Assembly (NCBI RefSeq): GCF_033118175.1
Contig: NC_083688.1
Coordinates: forward strand, 1,739,001 to 1,803,000
Length of the DNA stretch: 64,000 nt
From: Dama dama
Taxonomy: Eukaryota > Chordata > Mammalia > Artiodactyla > Cervidae
Direction of reading: 5' to 3'
Shown here: in pieces, positions 54,946 to 64,000 of the stretch
How the letters are laid out: each line of letters opens with the position of its first letter
How positions within the stretch are numbered: position 1 is the first letter of the stretch
Position numbers and translations under genes: made by a program
Notes under the pieces: model-generated
The model's database searches: none
Told to the model about the DNA's origin: nothing
What the model saw: the letters and a program-made list of their open reading frames with translations, nothing else

Positions 54946-55589
54946 GAAGGAAGCCCAAAAAGCAGCACTCACACGCTTATTTCAATACTCCACTGATGTT
55001 AATGAAACTCACTTTCCAGACGGAGAGGCAGATGTGCAAACAGACAGTCCCCCTCCAGTGTGACATACGTAGGAATTGCGGCATCTTACAAGGAAGGCAC
55101 AGGCAGGCTGCCGCAAGAGCCAGTGGAAAAGTAGGAAGGAAATTTCTGGGAAATCCAGGAAGTGCCATGTGCCCGGGGAAGGAGGTTTTAATCCCTAGAA
55201 GTGAGACCTCCTGTCTCTTCTGTGGCCTGGCCTTACCCCTACTCTGCCCCAGCCGCTCCCAGGGGGTCCAAGAAGAGGAGGGTCCCCAGCTGGGAGCGAT
55301 TCACCCCCATCCCCCAGCCTCTGTGACTTCAAGGAAGGAGACTTCAGGAGTGGGAGCCACAGTCACTTCCTGAGGACGGCGTTTGCTAGTGCTTGTTCCA
55401 GAGGACTCCAGCAGGGCCGGGACTCGGGGTCCTGCAGGGGGAGTAAATGCCTCCTGAAATCCAGCACCCTGGGCACCTCACTTGCTCCACCCTCATCCTG
55501 GACTCGCAAGATGCTCAGTCACGGATGGGCTTCAGAGGACACAATGGTACAAAAAGGTTTCCCACCACTGCCTGTCTGGAGAATCAAAA
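54946..55589. other. unassigned sequence
   Basis: Nothing recognised; 54960-55130 is less GC-rich than its surroundings. Confidence 0.4.
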
Positions 55590-55908
55590 GCACACTCCAG
55601 CCTCAGGGCCTGTGCACGTGTGACGTCTTCTGTCTGCAATGCTCGCTCCTAGAATCACAGGTGGCTCGCACTTTCCTTTACTCTGGCCCCTTCAGAAAGG
55701 CCTCCTGGGTTGCACCCTCTCCCATGACCCTCTTTTACTTTACCCTGATTCTCTTTTCTTCATTACACTTACTACGTATTACATCACATTACACCGGGCA
55801 CATTTCCCATCAATTGTTCCTTTGGCTATTGTCTCTTCTGCTGGAACGTCAGCAGGATGTGCCTGTTCTCATTACTGTATCCCTGGTGTCTGGCACAGTA
55901 CCAGGAAG
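55590..55908 (+). mobile_element. L2 3' region
   Basis: CCTCAGGGCCTGTGCACGTG, TCTGTCTGCAATGCTCGCTC, CCTTCAGAAAGGCCTCCTGG, TATCCCTGGTGTCTGGCACA, in L2 order. Confidence 0.82.
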
Positions 55909-56090
55909 TGGACGTTGCTGTTCAGTCGCTAAGTGGTGTCCGACTCTTGGCAACCCCATGGACCCCAGCGCTCCAGGCTTCCCTGCCCTTCACTGTTTCC
56001 CAGAGTTTGCTCAAACTGATGTCTATTGAGTCAGTAATGCCATCCAACCATCTCATCCCCATCTCATCTCATCCTCTCCTGGGATCAGAG

Positions 56091-56380
56091 CCAGGAGACC
56101 CACGAGGAGTCCTCCCCACAAAGCAGAGGACAGACTGAAGAGTGGAGCCCCCAAGAGCCCCATTCTATGCAGAGAACAGACTTGGGGTTGCCGGGGGGAG
56201 GGGGCAGGGGAGGGAAGTGTTGGGAATTTGGGATTAGCAGAGGCAAACTATTACACACAGGATGGATAGGCAAGAAGAACCTACCGTACAGCCCAGGGAA
56301 CTATATCCAATACCCTGTGACAAACCATAATGGAGAAGAACATCAAGAAGGAGTGTGTGTGTGAGTGTGTGTGTGTGTGA

Positions 56381-56415
<35 letters not shown>

Positions 56416-56440
56416 TGAATCAGTTTACTGTACAGCACAA
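56091..56440 (+). mobile_element. L1 3' end nested in BovB
   Basis: Sense L1 3' UTR: CAGACTTGGGGTTGCCGGGG, GCAAACTATTACACACAGGA, ACTATATCCAATACCCTGTG, ending CTGTACAGCACAAATGAGAG without a long A tail. Confidence 0.82.
56352..56414. repeat. (TG)n microsatellite inside L1 3' UTR
   Basis: GAGTGTGTGTGTGAGTGTGT and a further uninterrupted TG run. The inverted L1 copy at 53.5 kb has only a short CACACACAC at the same place. Confidence 0.92.
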
Positions 56441-56611
56441 ATGAGAGGAATGAGTCGCCTCCTTCTCCCGCCAATGTTTCCCAGTATCAGGGTCTTTTCC
56501 TGATGAGCTGGCTCTTTACGTCAGGTGGCGAAAGTATTGGAGCTTCAGCTTCAGCGTCAGTCTTTCCCACGAATATTCAAGGTTGATCTCCTTTAGGATT
56601 GACTGGAAGTG

Positions 56612-57109
56612 AATAGATTCTCAATAAAAACCGGAGCTTCCACCATTTCCTCCAATGCCCACTGGACTCACACCTGTGATTCCCTCAGGGCTCACCAGGA
56701 AATGGTGACCCTGCAAGTTGGCACCCCTCCACCCCCAGCCCGCCTCACATGCATACACCCTCTGTCTCCACCTTGGGCTGGCTGGAAGATTTATGCATCT
56801 GAGAATCTGTCCTTTCTGTCTCCTTCCAGTGGGAGGGACTGTTCTTTTGTCTTGAGCTCCTCAGCCATCTGAACAAATGATGCTCATCTCAATTGTAGTT
56901 CCAAAAGTGAGACGCCCCTCCACCCCAGGGTTAAGTAGCCCTACTGGAAAGGTGGGCATTGGGTCAAGGCTGGGAACCATAAAGAAGGGGATCAGGTCCT
57001 GGTCTCCTGTCATGTGCCCTCCCCCCAGCAACACACCCTTGTTCTCCCCAGGGCTGGATGGGAAGTGTTTGCTGGGCCATCCTCACTGCGTCCATCATTA
57101 GCTGTGTGT
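56612..57109. other. unassigned sequence
   Basis: Nothing recognised. Confidence 0.4.
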
Positions 57110-57350
57110 AGCATGGCAGAATGGCAGTCATAACAGAACCAGAAGGTCTGGGTTTGAATCCCAGCTCTGCCACTTATAGCTATGTGATCTCAGCAGGTTA
57201 CTTAGCCTCTCTGTTTCTGTGTGAGAAGTCGGAATAATCCTAGCTCCTCTCTCCTAGGATTGTCACGACAGTTAAGGGAGTGAGTGTGTATTAAGCATGG
57301 AGTCCAGTGTCTGGAACAGAACAGGTGCTGTGGAAATGGGAACCACTGTT
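57110..57350 (+). mobile_element. MIR, full length
   Basis: CAGAAGGTCTGGGTTTGAAT, CCCAGCTCTGCCACTTATAG, GTTACTTAGCCTCTCTGTTT, ACAGTTAAGGGAGTGAGTGT. The best preserved MIR in the window. Confidence 0.88.
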
Positions 57351-58618
57351 AGCGTATCACACTTGGCTTGCCCCAGAGTCCTCCCTCCCACCGGGGTTCA
57401 TCCTCCGGCAGGCGGCCTCCTTGTTTGTCATGCTTTGGCACCCGCTGGGCTTGGGGATATTGCTGACCATCCACGCCGGGTCAGGTTTCCCCTAGTCCCT
57501 CATGGTCACCTGTCATCACCCTAGTCCAGTGGGGTCGTGTTGTGAATCTGCCCCTCCACTGTCCATTCCCAGAGAGCAAGGCAATGCTCATGCCATTCTG
57601 CTCCCTGGATACGGCCCAGGGCCTGCTCAGAGCACGTGGGAGCAAAATCTGGGGCAGAATAAATGAGGAGAGAAGGGGACAGAAGATGGTTCTTCCTTCC
57701 AGTTAGCTCGGTCACTGCTCTCGTGGGCCATGTGTTCTCTGGGGCTCCCTGCGAGCCTGAACTTTGGTCTAAGTTAGAGGCCACCTGGGGTGAGCCCCAA
57801 CCTCACTCCCTTGCCCTGGGCGCTGGGAACTGAAGTTTTGGACCACACCAGTCGAGTCTGCCTCCAGCTTCCAAATTGATCCTCTTGAGGTCAATTCTTT
57901 TTTTCCTGCAGAATGTTGTAACCATTAACTTCCAGGCAGGGGTCAGACCCCTGGGCCCCATTGGCTCAGGTTGCCTGCACAACTGAAATCCCTGAGCCCA
58001 TTCTGGCTAGTTTTCTCATTAAGACAATCGGACTGGATTGATCCATTAGATCAATGGTTGGATATCAACCGGCAGGAAGCCAATCCGATGAGCCTGGATG
58101 ATCAGCCCAAGAATGAGGTGCCCCGCCAAGCTGGAGTGGGTTCCTTGCCCTCAGGATGGGGCTCTGGGAGGCAGAGGGACGGGGGTCAGAGGACTCAGCA
58201 GGCTGGACTGCTGGACTTAGGTGAGGAGCCATCAGTGTTGCCAGGGAGTGTCTACCAGGAGAAGAGCCCCAGCTCCTAGGAGCTGGGCAGGGATTCCGGG
58301 GACAGCTGGTGTGTGAGAAATGCTGTCTGTGCTTGCAGACAATCGAGACTCCTTCCCAGGTCGTCAGCCCATCACATTCCCACCACCCCCACCCCCACTG
58401 TGGCCCAGGGTTGCAAGGTGTGTGTGATGGGGTTTGGGGGTTCAGGAAGCAAAACAGCAGCTTCCCGGGTCTTCCTCGCTCATCAGGAGAAATTTTTGAG
58501 GTTGGAAATGGAGAAGTACCTAGAACACCAAATCAGCATTCCAGGGTCTGGGTGCGTGGGATACTGATGGGGTTTAAGGGTTGGCCAAGGGACCCATGTT
58601 CAAATAGGTTTGGAAATG
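57351..58618. other. unassigned sequence
   Basis: No repeat recognised over 1.2 kb; contains the chain of inverted repeats at 58025-58070. Confidence 0.4.
58025..58070. repeat. three adjacent short inverted repeats
   Basis: CAATC/GATTG (58025-58029 and 58036-58040), ATTGATC/GATCAAT (58037-58043 and 58049-58055) and GGTTG/CAACC (58056-58060 and 58066-58070). Confidence 0.9.
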
Positions 58619-58816
58619 CTAGTGTTAGTTGCTCAGTCCTGTCTGACTCTTTGCGACCCCATGGACTGTAGCCCGCCAGGCTCCTCTGTCCATGGGATTC
58701 TCCAGGCAAGAATATTGGAGTGGGTGGCCATGCCCTCCTCCAGGGGATCTTCCCAACCCAGAAGTCGAACCTGGGTCTCCTGCATTGCAGGCAGATTCTC
58801 TACCATCGGAGCCCCC
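58619..58816 (-). mobile_element. Bov-tA SINE near the exon, with target duplication
   Basis: Antisense element from AGTGTTAGTTGCTCAGTCCT to CATCGGAGCCCCC. Flanks TTGGAAATG at 58610-58618 and 58817-58825 are identical. It lies about 400 bp upstream of the splice acceptor. Confidence 0.95.
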
Positions 58817-59184
58817 TTGGAAATGTATTTCAGCCTGTTCATTTCCTACAGAGCTGATTGATGCATGTTACAGCTTTCTAAAACAAGGGGGGAGGAGCAG
58901 TGTTGGCTGGAAGGTCTGGAACATCTTACAGAAATACACCGAAGCGCTTCCTTCAGGAGTCAGCAGGGCCTGCTGTCACGGGACAGTTCGTCCCAGGGAG
59001 TGTCTGCAGGGCTGACAGGATCCCGGAGGGCCAGGGAGGTTCCCGGGAAGGGAGGCGGCAGAGAGGAGGAAGTGAGGTGGCCCCTCTCCCGGCCCCTCTC
59101 TCGTGGACTCCAGGGCAGACAGCGCCACCTGCATCCGGGGAGGCCCCCTCAGCCCACCCGTGCGCCAGCGCCCGGGTCAGCCCG

Positions 59185-59217
59185 CAGCCTCACCACCCTC
59201 TCCCCTTTCCTCCACAG
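59185..59217 (+). other. IGSF21: 3' splice site of the IGSF21 exon
   Basis: A pyrimidine-rich run (CTCACCACCCTCTCCCCTTTCC) precedes TCCACAG at 59211-59217. The CTCAC at its start is a possible branch-point sequence about 25 bp from the AG. It is a strong constitutive-looking acceptor. Confidence 0.85.
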
Positions 59218-59330
59218 GCTACTTGACTGTCAACATTGAGCCTCTCCCGCCCGTGGTGGCTGGTGATGCCGTGACCTTGAAGTGCAACTTCAAGACCGAT
59301 GGCCGCATGCGTGAGATCGTGTGGTACCGG
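59218..59330 (+). CDS. IGSF21: IGSF21 internal exon (probably exon 2), N-terminal part of first Ig domain
   Basis: A 113-bp exon. It starts two bases into a split codon (acceptor CACAG|GC, phase 1), reads 37 full codons from Tyr to Arg, and ends at CGG|GTAAGT in phase 0. The peptide begins YLTVNIEPLPPVVAGDAVTL and goes on to a Cys seven residues before a Lys-Thr-Asp-Gly turn, then ends in Val-Trp-Tyr-Arg. The Cys is the B-strand cysteine and the Trp the C-strand core tryptophan of an Ig V-type fold; the partner cysteine must lie in the next exon. I recognise this as the start of mature IGSF21 just after the signal peptide (Gly completes the split codon). From the literature as I recall it, IGSF21 is a GPI-type or secreted neuronal cell-surface protein that binds neurexin-2-alpha and supports inhibitory presynaptic differentiation. 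No stop or frameshift is seen. The frame stays open past the donor into the intron, but GTAAGT is a near-perfect donor. Confidence 0.93.
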
Positions 59331-59336
59331 GTAAGT
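59331..59336 (+). other. IGSF21: 5' splice site GTAAGT
   Basis: CGG|GTAAGT matches the U1 consensus at all six intronic positions. It fixes the exon end between Arg and the next codon (phase 0). Confidence 0.88.
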
Positions 59337-60122
59337 CACCTCGGCGGTGCCCCCTGCCCCGTGCCTCTCACCAGGACGGGGGGTAGAGTCCCTGGAGACC
59401 CTCGTGGGATCAGCGATGCCCTCAGCCCTCACCAGCCCTGCGCTGTCCTGTGCCCTTGCCTGACCCCGTCCTTCGCCGAATCCCTCCGTAAAGATCCCTC
59501 TGCCAAGTCTTCCCTTCTGACCTCGGAGTCTATCTTGTCCTGGCATCTTTGATGCTCTAACATGCCCTTATGCTCAGGAAACCCCCTCCGAGCTGAGTAC
59601 TAGTTACCAACATCGAACGCACTGACTGCAGTGTAATTAAAGAACGCTGAAGGGTGAAATTTGGGGCATGAGGATTTGGGTAATGCTTTTGGCAGAAGAG
59701 AGAGAACAGGACAGCTTCCTGCCTTCTTAAAAATCAAATTACAGATGTAGTCTGCCTTCTAATCTGATTACACACAGGACTGGTGTCTGTCACCCCAAGG
59801 TCTAAGGGGATCTGAGAAGGGATGTTGATAGAGATGAGCAGATGCCCACCTTCCCAGGGCCCTGGTGTTGGCCACAGGAGAACCAGCTTTGGGCCTTGGG
59901 AGCAAGTGTTGGCCTTTGTAACGGCCGAGAGACATCTGTGTGTCTGGACCAGGCATCCCAGCCTCGTCTCGCTTTGCCACAAGACGTCGAGGCTGGCTGG
60001 GCTCCGGAGAAGCTCGAGTTGGCATTGACGTTCTTGCCGTGTGGCACCCAGGTGTGCAAAGAACAGGGTACCGCCATCTTGGGAATGGGTTGGGTGGAGA
60101 TCTCCCCTTCTATGAGCTACAA
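59337..60122. other. unassigned intron sequence
   Basis: Nothing recognised. Confidence 0.4.
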
Positions 60123-60449
60123 CAGGGGTTGGCAAAACCCTTCGGTGAAGCCCAGATAGTAAACACTTTCCTCTCGGGGGGCCGTATGGTTTCTGCTGCA
60201 ACTACCCAGTTCTTGTTCCAGCGCAGAAGCAGCCACAGACGGAATGTCTATGGAACGGCATGGCAGCGTTCCCGTAAAATTTTACTTACGGACCCTTGAA
60301 TTTCGTGTAATTTTCATGTGTCACACAGCCTTCTCCTTTTTTATTTTTTCAACCACTGAAAAAGGTAAAACACCACTCTGGGCTCATGGGTCACACAAAA
60401 ATGGGTTGTAGGCTGTGTTGGTCCACCAGCCATAGTTTGCCAGCAGCTG
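60123..60449 (+). mobile_element. hAT-type element
   Basis: CAGGGGTTGGCAAAACCCTT, GTATGGTTTCTGCTGCAACT, GCAGCCACAGACGGAATGTC, ending GCCATAGTTTGCCAGCAGCT, with inverted ends. Family name not certain. Confidence 0.72.
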
Positions 60450-61739
60450 ATCAAAAACCACCCTCTGCTAAGTTGTGTTGCCCTTTCTTCAAAGTGAAAC
60501 CAATGGGTGATACAGTCAAGTGGAATTGCTCTGGAGGTATCGGGTGTCGGAGTGGAGAGCGGGTGGGAGGTGGGGGTTGGGTGGGCACCGCTTGGTGAGG
60601 TGCCCTGGAAATGGTTCATCAGGCATCTGGAAATGGTTCCTGAGCTCCTTCAAGCTACCGCCATACCCAGAGTGTGGTGCAAGGAAAGCCAGCCTCAGAC
60701 GATCCTGCTGGGGAATCCTCACCAACCGAGCCTTGACTCAGACCTGGGCGCCTCAGCCTCCTTGCTGTCGGTCCAGCCTTGCTTTGAACCATTCCCTCCT
60801 TACTGTGCCTTCTCCATTTTCGGCCTTTGAGTCATCATTTTCTGATCGCTGTGGTTACGCTGGGCGCTGTGACCTGGGTTCCTTTTAACCAACATCACTG
60901 TTCTCCATCTTAGCGTCGTAGCCCCTCCCATTTAGAATCACTCCGAGGACCCTCCATCCAAGCTCACAGCCACCCGGGACCCACAGGTGTGAATCTGACA
61001 TTTGATTCCCCAGAGGGCCCCAGCTTCAGGTGAGGTTTTCTTCCTGGAGAGATCGCTGGGGCCTAGAGAAAGTCAAGGCATATGTTAAATAGTGCCGCGA
61101 ACCGCATCGCTAAGAGGCGTATTTACATGATACGGGAACCGCTTGGCTGACACACGCTGTGAGCGTCTCATTAGCACCTGGCAGAGGGCTGCGATAAATT
61201 AACTCCGCTCGCTGCCGACGATGGCACTGCGTCTCTGCTCGACCCTCCGTGGAGTGAGGGGTAGTGAGAGGCTGGCCCTGCTGGCAGAGAGAAACGTGGA
61301 GACCCAATGGGAACAATAGGGGTGAAGACGGGAGGCGTCTTGGAAACAGGAAAATACCAATAGGCATCTCATTGCTCCCCCATCCCTTGGAGCAGCTATC
61401 CTCACTCTTGTTTGAAATCGAATGTTCCTGCATCAGTGGTGAAAATCTCTCTGCAGGGGTGGCTGCCGGGGTGGGGGCAACGGAGTGCCAGGCCCAGGTG
61501 TGGGGACCACAAGCAGCCTCTCACGTGGCTTACCTCTGCGTGCTCTGAAAACCGGGGATGCCCAGGTTCCAGGGCAGACAGAGACTCCCCTTCCCCCTCT
61601 CTACCCCAATGCTGAGCGCCCCCCCCACTCCGTTCACCACACCGCCCCCCCTCCCCGACCTCCATCCTGGCTTGTGATCCCATCGACTGCATTAAAAATC
61701 AGTTATGTCTCCTAGGGGTGTCGGGCCCTGCATATTGGG
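60450..61739. other. unassigned intron sequence
   Basis: No repeat recognised over about 1.3 kb; 61060-61215 is a candidate conserved element. Confidence 0.4.
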
Positions 61740-61840
61740 CTACGGCTACGGGAGGCTGCACTAATTAATTTATTTTCTTTCGTTTCACATCCTTTGACCT
61801 GAAAGCGTCTGGAGTTGGGGTGGGGTGGGGTTGCAGATGT

Positions 61841-61859
61841 ATGCAAATCACATGCAAAT
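61841..61859 (+). promoter_or_regulatory. two tandem octamer motifs
   Basis: ATGCAAAT at 61841-61848 and again at 61852-61859, 11 bp apart start to start (one helical turn). ATGCAAAT is the POU/Oct-factor octamer. Occupancy is not known. Confidence 0.4.
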
Positions 61860-62300
61860 CGCGCGCTGAAGCCAAGTGCTTGGCCGTCTGATTCTGGGGC
61901 TGGAGTGCGGAAGCGGCTCCCCGGATGGGGCGCTGTCCCTGGGACCCGGGGAGCCCTGCACGCCTGTCTGTGGCGGTGGGGTGGGGCAGAGGCCGCGCCC
62001 GGAGCAGACCGCGGGGAGCAGCTCCAGGCGGCCAGGCCTCTCCTTCCTGCTGCCTCTCAGGCCTCCCCTCCCCTCCTTTCCCAAGGAGCCGGCCAAATGG
62101 CCAGAGATGAGAGCCGACCGCGGTGGGGGCTCCGGGAGCCGAGACCGAGGCGGGGCACCTGGAGGGACTGGGAGAAGCGTCCCTGGAAGCCCCGGTCTCC
62201 CTCCCCGGCCGGCTCCCCCTAGGCAAGCCCCAGAGCTTCATTCCCCGCCCCGTCTTCCCCGGCCGCTGCTCCCACCCCGAAACAGGGGGCTGCGGAGCGG
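61855..62300. promoter_or_regulatory. CpG-island-like segment in intron 2
   Basis: Roughly 36 CpG in about 450 bp by hand count at about 70% G+C, giving an observed/expected ratio near 0.65. No repeat recognised in it. It could be an intragenic promoter or enhancer, or simply a GC-rich stretch. Confidence 0.45.
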
Positions 62301-62884
62301 TGTTGTCTTGTTTGTTTTCTGTACGTGTGTTTGCTCCCCTCCCCAGCTTCCTCTGCCCTTCCTCCATGAATGAGCTCACAGAGCCCGGCTTGGAAGGAGA
62401 TGAATAGATTACACAGGCCCAGCCAGGGCTGTGTCTCCAAGCCCTTTAGCCGGGAAAAGCCGGTCATTGTGATGAGGCTGCCTCTGCACACTCCGCCCAG
62501 TGGGCGCAAAATGACCCAAAATATGTGTCCCGTCCAGCAGCCTCCCCTCTGGTCCTAAAGGCAAGAGCTTAGCAGTAGGGTCATCCTAAGCTTTCAGAAG
62601 TGTAGCGAATGCATTGGATTCTCTGGGTAAATTGAGGGAGCTGATGGAGTGGTGTGAAGCAAAAGGGATTCTTCCCTCAGGGTCAACAAGACCTCTGGCT
62701 CAGCATATGGGGAAAGTCTTGGCTTATGGAGCCCTTAGGGCTGGGGTAGGTGAGCAGGGAAATAGGAGGAGGAGGCGAGGGCCTGCGCCTTGGACACTTT
62801 GCCCCAAGGTCGAGCCAAATTACAGACAAAGATGACGAAACTCTAGAAGAGATTCAAGAAAGTGCACGTGGTCAGAGCCCCAGG
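62301..62884. other. unassigned intron sequence
   Basis: Nothing recognised. Confidence 0.4.
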
Positions 62885-63082
62885 GTCTGTGCTGTCCACT
62901 GTGGCAGCCACTGGTCACAGGTTGCTATTTACATTTAAGTTTAACTAAATCAGGTTAAATTAGAAGTTCATTTCCTCAGTCAGACTTGCCACATATGATT
63001 AGTGGCTACCGCATTGGGCAGAGGAGGTATAGAACATTTCCATCACCACATAAAGTTCTATTGGACAGCCTGCTGTAGATAA
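62885..63082 (-). mobile_element. hAT-Charlie-type element with long inverted ends
   Basis: GTGCTGTCCACTGTGGCAGC at the left, AAAGTTCTATTGGACAGCCT at the right, with AGAACATTTCCATCACCAC and TTAGTGGCTACCGCATTGGG inside. Family name not certain. Confidence 0.7.
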
Positions 63083-63562
63083 TTGAAAAAAATGTCATGG
63101 CCCCTCCTTGGAATATCCCATCTTCCTGACAAGGGAGTACAAGTGACTGCTCTTTGAGCCAGTTTTCTAGGCAAACTCACCCTACAGTGAATTTCAGAAA
63201 AAGTGAATTGTGTTTGTTGTGCAAACTTCCTTGGTTTGCAGGGAATGAGGGGACAGAAGAAAGATTGTCATTCTCAAAAGACGTCTTTGGAAACAGAGAA
63301 GACATCAGGGAAGTTTTCAGGTCCCTGAGGACCTGGTATCATGGTCATCTCCCCATGTTTTCTCCACTGTTGTGTGGGTCCCCCTCCCAGATTTGAGCTT
63401 CGCGGTCTTCTCCAGAGCTTGGGCACCTAGCTTTACTTTTACCTGCAAAATAGACAGTGGCTAATAGGGTAAGGGTGCAAATCCCACACTTGGCCAATAG
63501 GAGGCAGCCACCTAACAAGCAGCTGATTTTAGCATTAAGATTGGGAGCTGGTTCTAGAACAC
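63083..63562. other. unassigned intron sequence
   Basis: Nothing recognised. Confidence 0.4.
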
Positions 63563-63755
63563 AGGGCTTCCCTGATAGCTCAGTTGGTAAAGAATCTGCC
63601 TGCAGTGCAGGAGACCCAGGGTCAGTCCCTGCAAAAGGGAATGGCTACTCATTCCAGTATCCTTGCCCGGAGAATTCCATGGACAGAGGAGCCTGGCGGG
63701 CTATAGTCTGTGGGGTCACAAAAAGTCAGACAGGACTGAGTAACACTTCCTTAAC
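63563..63755 (+). mobile_element. Bov-tA SINE, internally deleted
   Basis: GGGCTTCCCTGATAGCTCAG to GTCAGACAGGACTGAGTAAC, missing about 20 bp of the usual GGGTTGGGAAGATCCCCTGG segment after CAGTCCCTGC. Confidence 0.92.
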
Positions 63756-63779
63756 ATTTCATTTTCATGTCGACACTGA

Positions 63780-63880
63780 GGCTGGTGGGATCGTGAAGCC
63801 TGTTTTTCAGATGAAGACACAGACATCCAAGAGGACTGTACCTCGGCTCATGCTGCCCCTCCCCTGATTTCTGCAGGAAG
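63780..63880 (-). mobile_element. possible MIR fragment
   Basis: GTTTTTCAGATGAAGACACA resembles antisense MIR; the rest is weak. Confidence 0.4.
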
Positions 63881-64000
63881 TTCTAGACACTTCCTCCTCT
63901 GTGATTCCTCTGCACTCCAACTTCTATCTCATTAGGTCCAAACACCTGTTGGTCCACTGGATCGTGAGCATCCCAACCACAAAGGCCACGTCTTTTCCCC

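Larger units (their letters stand above)
55912..56611 (-). mobile_element. BovB LINE 3' end split by L1
   Basis: Left part 55912-56090 (TTGCTGTTCAGTCGCTAAGT to AACCATCTCATCCCC). Right part from about 56454 (CTCCCGCCAATGTTTCCCAG to CTTTAGGATTGACTGG). The two parts are adjacent in BovB. Confidence 0.88.
1..59217 (+). other. IGSF21: IGSF21 intron 1 (3' part)
   Basis: By inference everything upstream of the exon is intron 1, since the preceding exon should encode the signal peptide and no such peptide with a donor site is visible. No other conserved protein was recognised on either strand. An antisense or intronic non-coding transcript cannot be ruled out from sequence alone. Confidence 0.7.
59331..64000 (+). 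other. IGSF21: IGSF21 intron 2 (5' part)
   Basis: No continuation of the Ig domain is found before the window ends, so the rest is intronic. It is poorer in young repeats than intron 1 and holds the CpG-rich segment described at 61855-62300. Confidence 0.75.

Noticed and set aside
59218..59552. Coding region extended past the donor (open frame to 59552)
   Set aside because: Ig similarity stops exactly at CGG|GTAAGT; the downstream open frame is intronic chance sequence.
61765..62379. Long frames on both strands (up to 204 codons) in the CpG-rich segment
   Set aside because: Stop codons are rare in such GC-rich DNA; the peptides are Gly/Pro/Arg-rich with no family resemblance.
1..64000. tRNA genes suggested by A-box/B-box-like SINE heads
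   Set aside because: All candidates are heads of Bov-tA or CHR SINEs; no independent cloverleaf was seen.

Overview
The window is nuclear DNA of a ruminant artiodactyl, most likely a bovid. The dating evidence is the repeats: about sixteen tRNA-tailed Bov-tA/Bov-A SINEs, several 5'-truncated BovB (RTE-clade) LINEs, two CHR-type cetartiodactyl SINEs and ruminant-type L1 3' ends, over a background of older mammalian repeats (MIR, L2, MaLR LTRs, hAT elements). Species cannot be fixed from the sequence alone.

Only one coding segment is supported: a 113-bp internal exon on the + strand at 59218-59330, with a pyrimidine-rich tract and AG acceptor before it and a GTAAGT donor after it. Its 37 complete codons match, as I remember the human protein, the first residues of mature IGSF21 (immunoglobulin superfamily member 21), covering the first Ig cysteine and the core tryptophan. 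So 1-59217 is read as part of a long intron 1 (the signal-peptide exon is not in the window), and 59331-64000 as the start of intron 2.

Layout. 1-16 kb: mixed old repeats, L1, MaLR LTRs, Bov-tA and unassigned GC-rich DNA. 16.4-16.6 kb: a degenerate ~32-bp tandem array. 17-24 kb: mostly unassigned sequence with MIR, L2, hAT and CHR pieces. 24.8-28.4 kb: a BovB-rich block including a 1.77-kb copy with target duplications. 29.0-29.6 kb: CpG-rich unassigned DNA. 32.1-33.3 kb: another BovB, carrying a poly(T)-only retrotransposition scar. 36.8-37.7 kb: an old repeat split by a TG tract plus Bov-tA. 38-53 kb: L2, L1, MIR and Bov-tA. 53.4-56.6 kb: two near-identical L1 3' ends in opposite orientation, one nested in a BovB. 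59.2 kb: the exon. 61.0-62.3 kb: a low-repeat, CpG-island-like segment with two ATGCAAAT octamers 11 bp apart.

There is no operon, CRISPR array, phage or other compact gene system. Nearly all open reading frames are chance frames in GC-rich DNA or pieces of transposable elements. The most useful leads are non-coding: the intron-2 CpG/octamer segment, the ~32-bp array, the inverted L1 pair, clustered GATA-type motifs, and mutational scars (poly(T)-only insertion, probable template-switch hairpin). Repeat family names are by recognition, not by database search; boundaries are good to roughly 5-20 bp unless target duplications are quoted.
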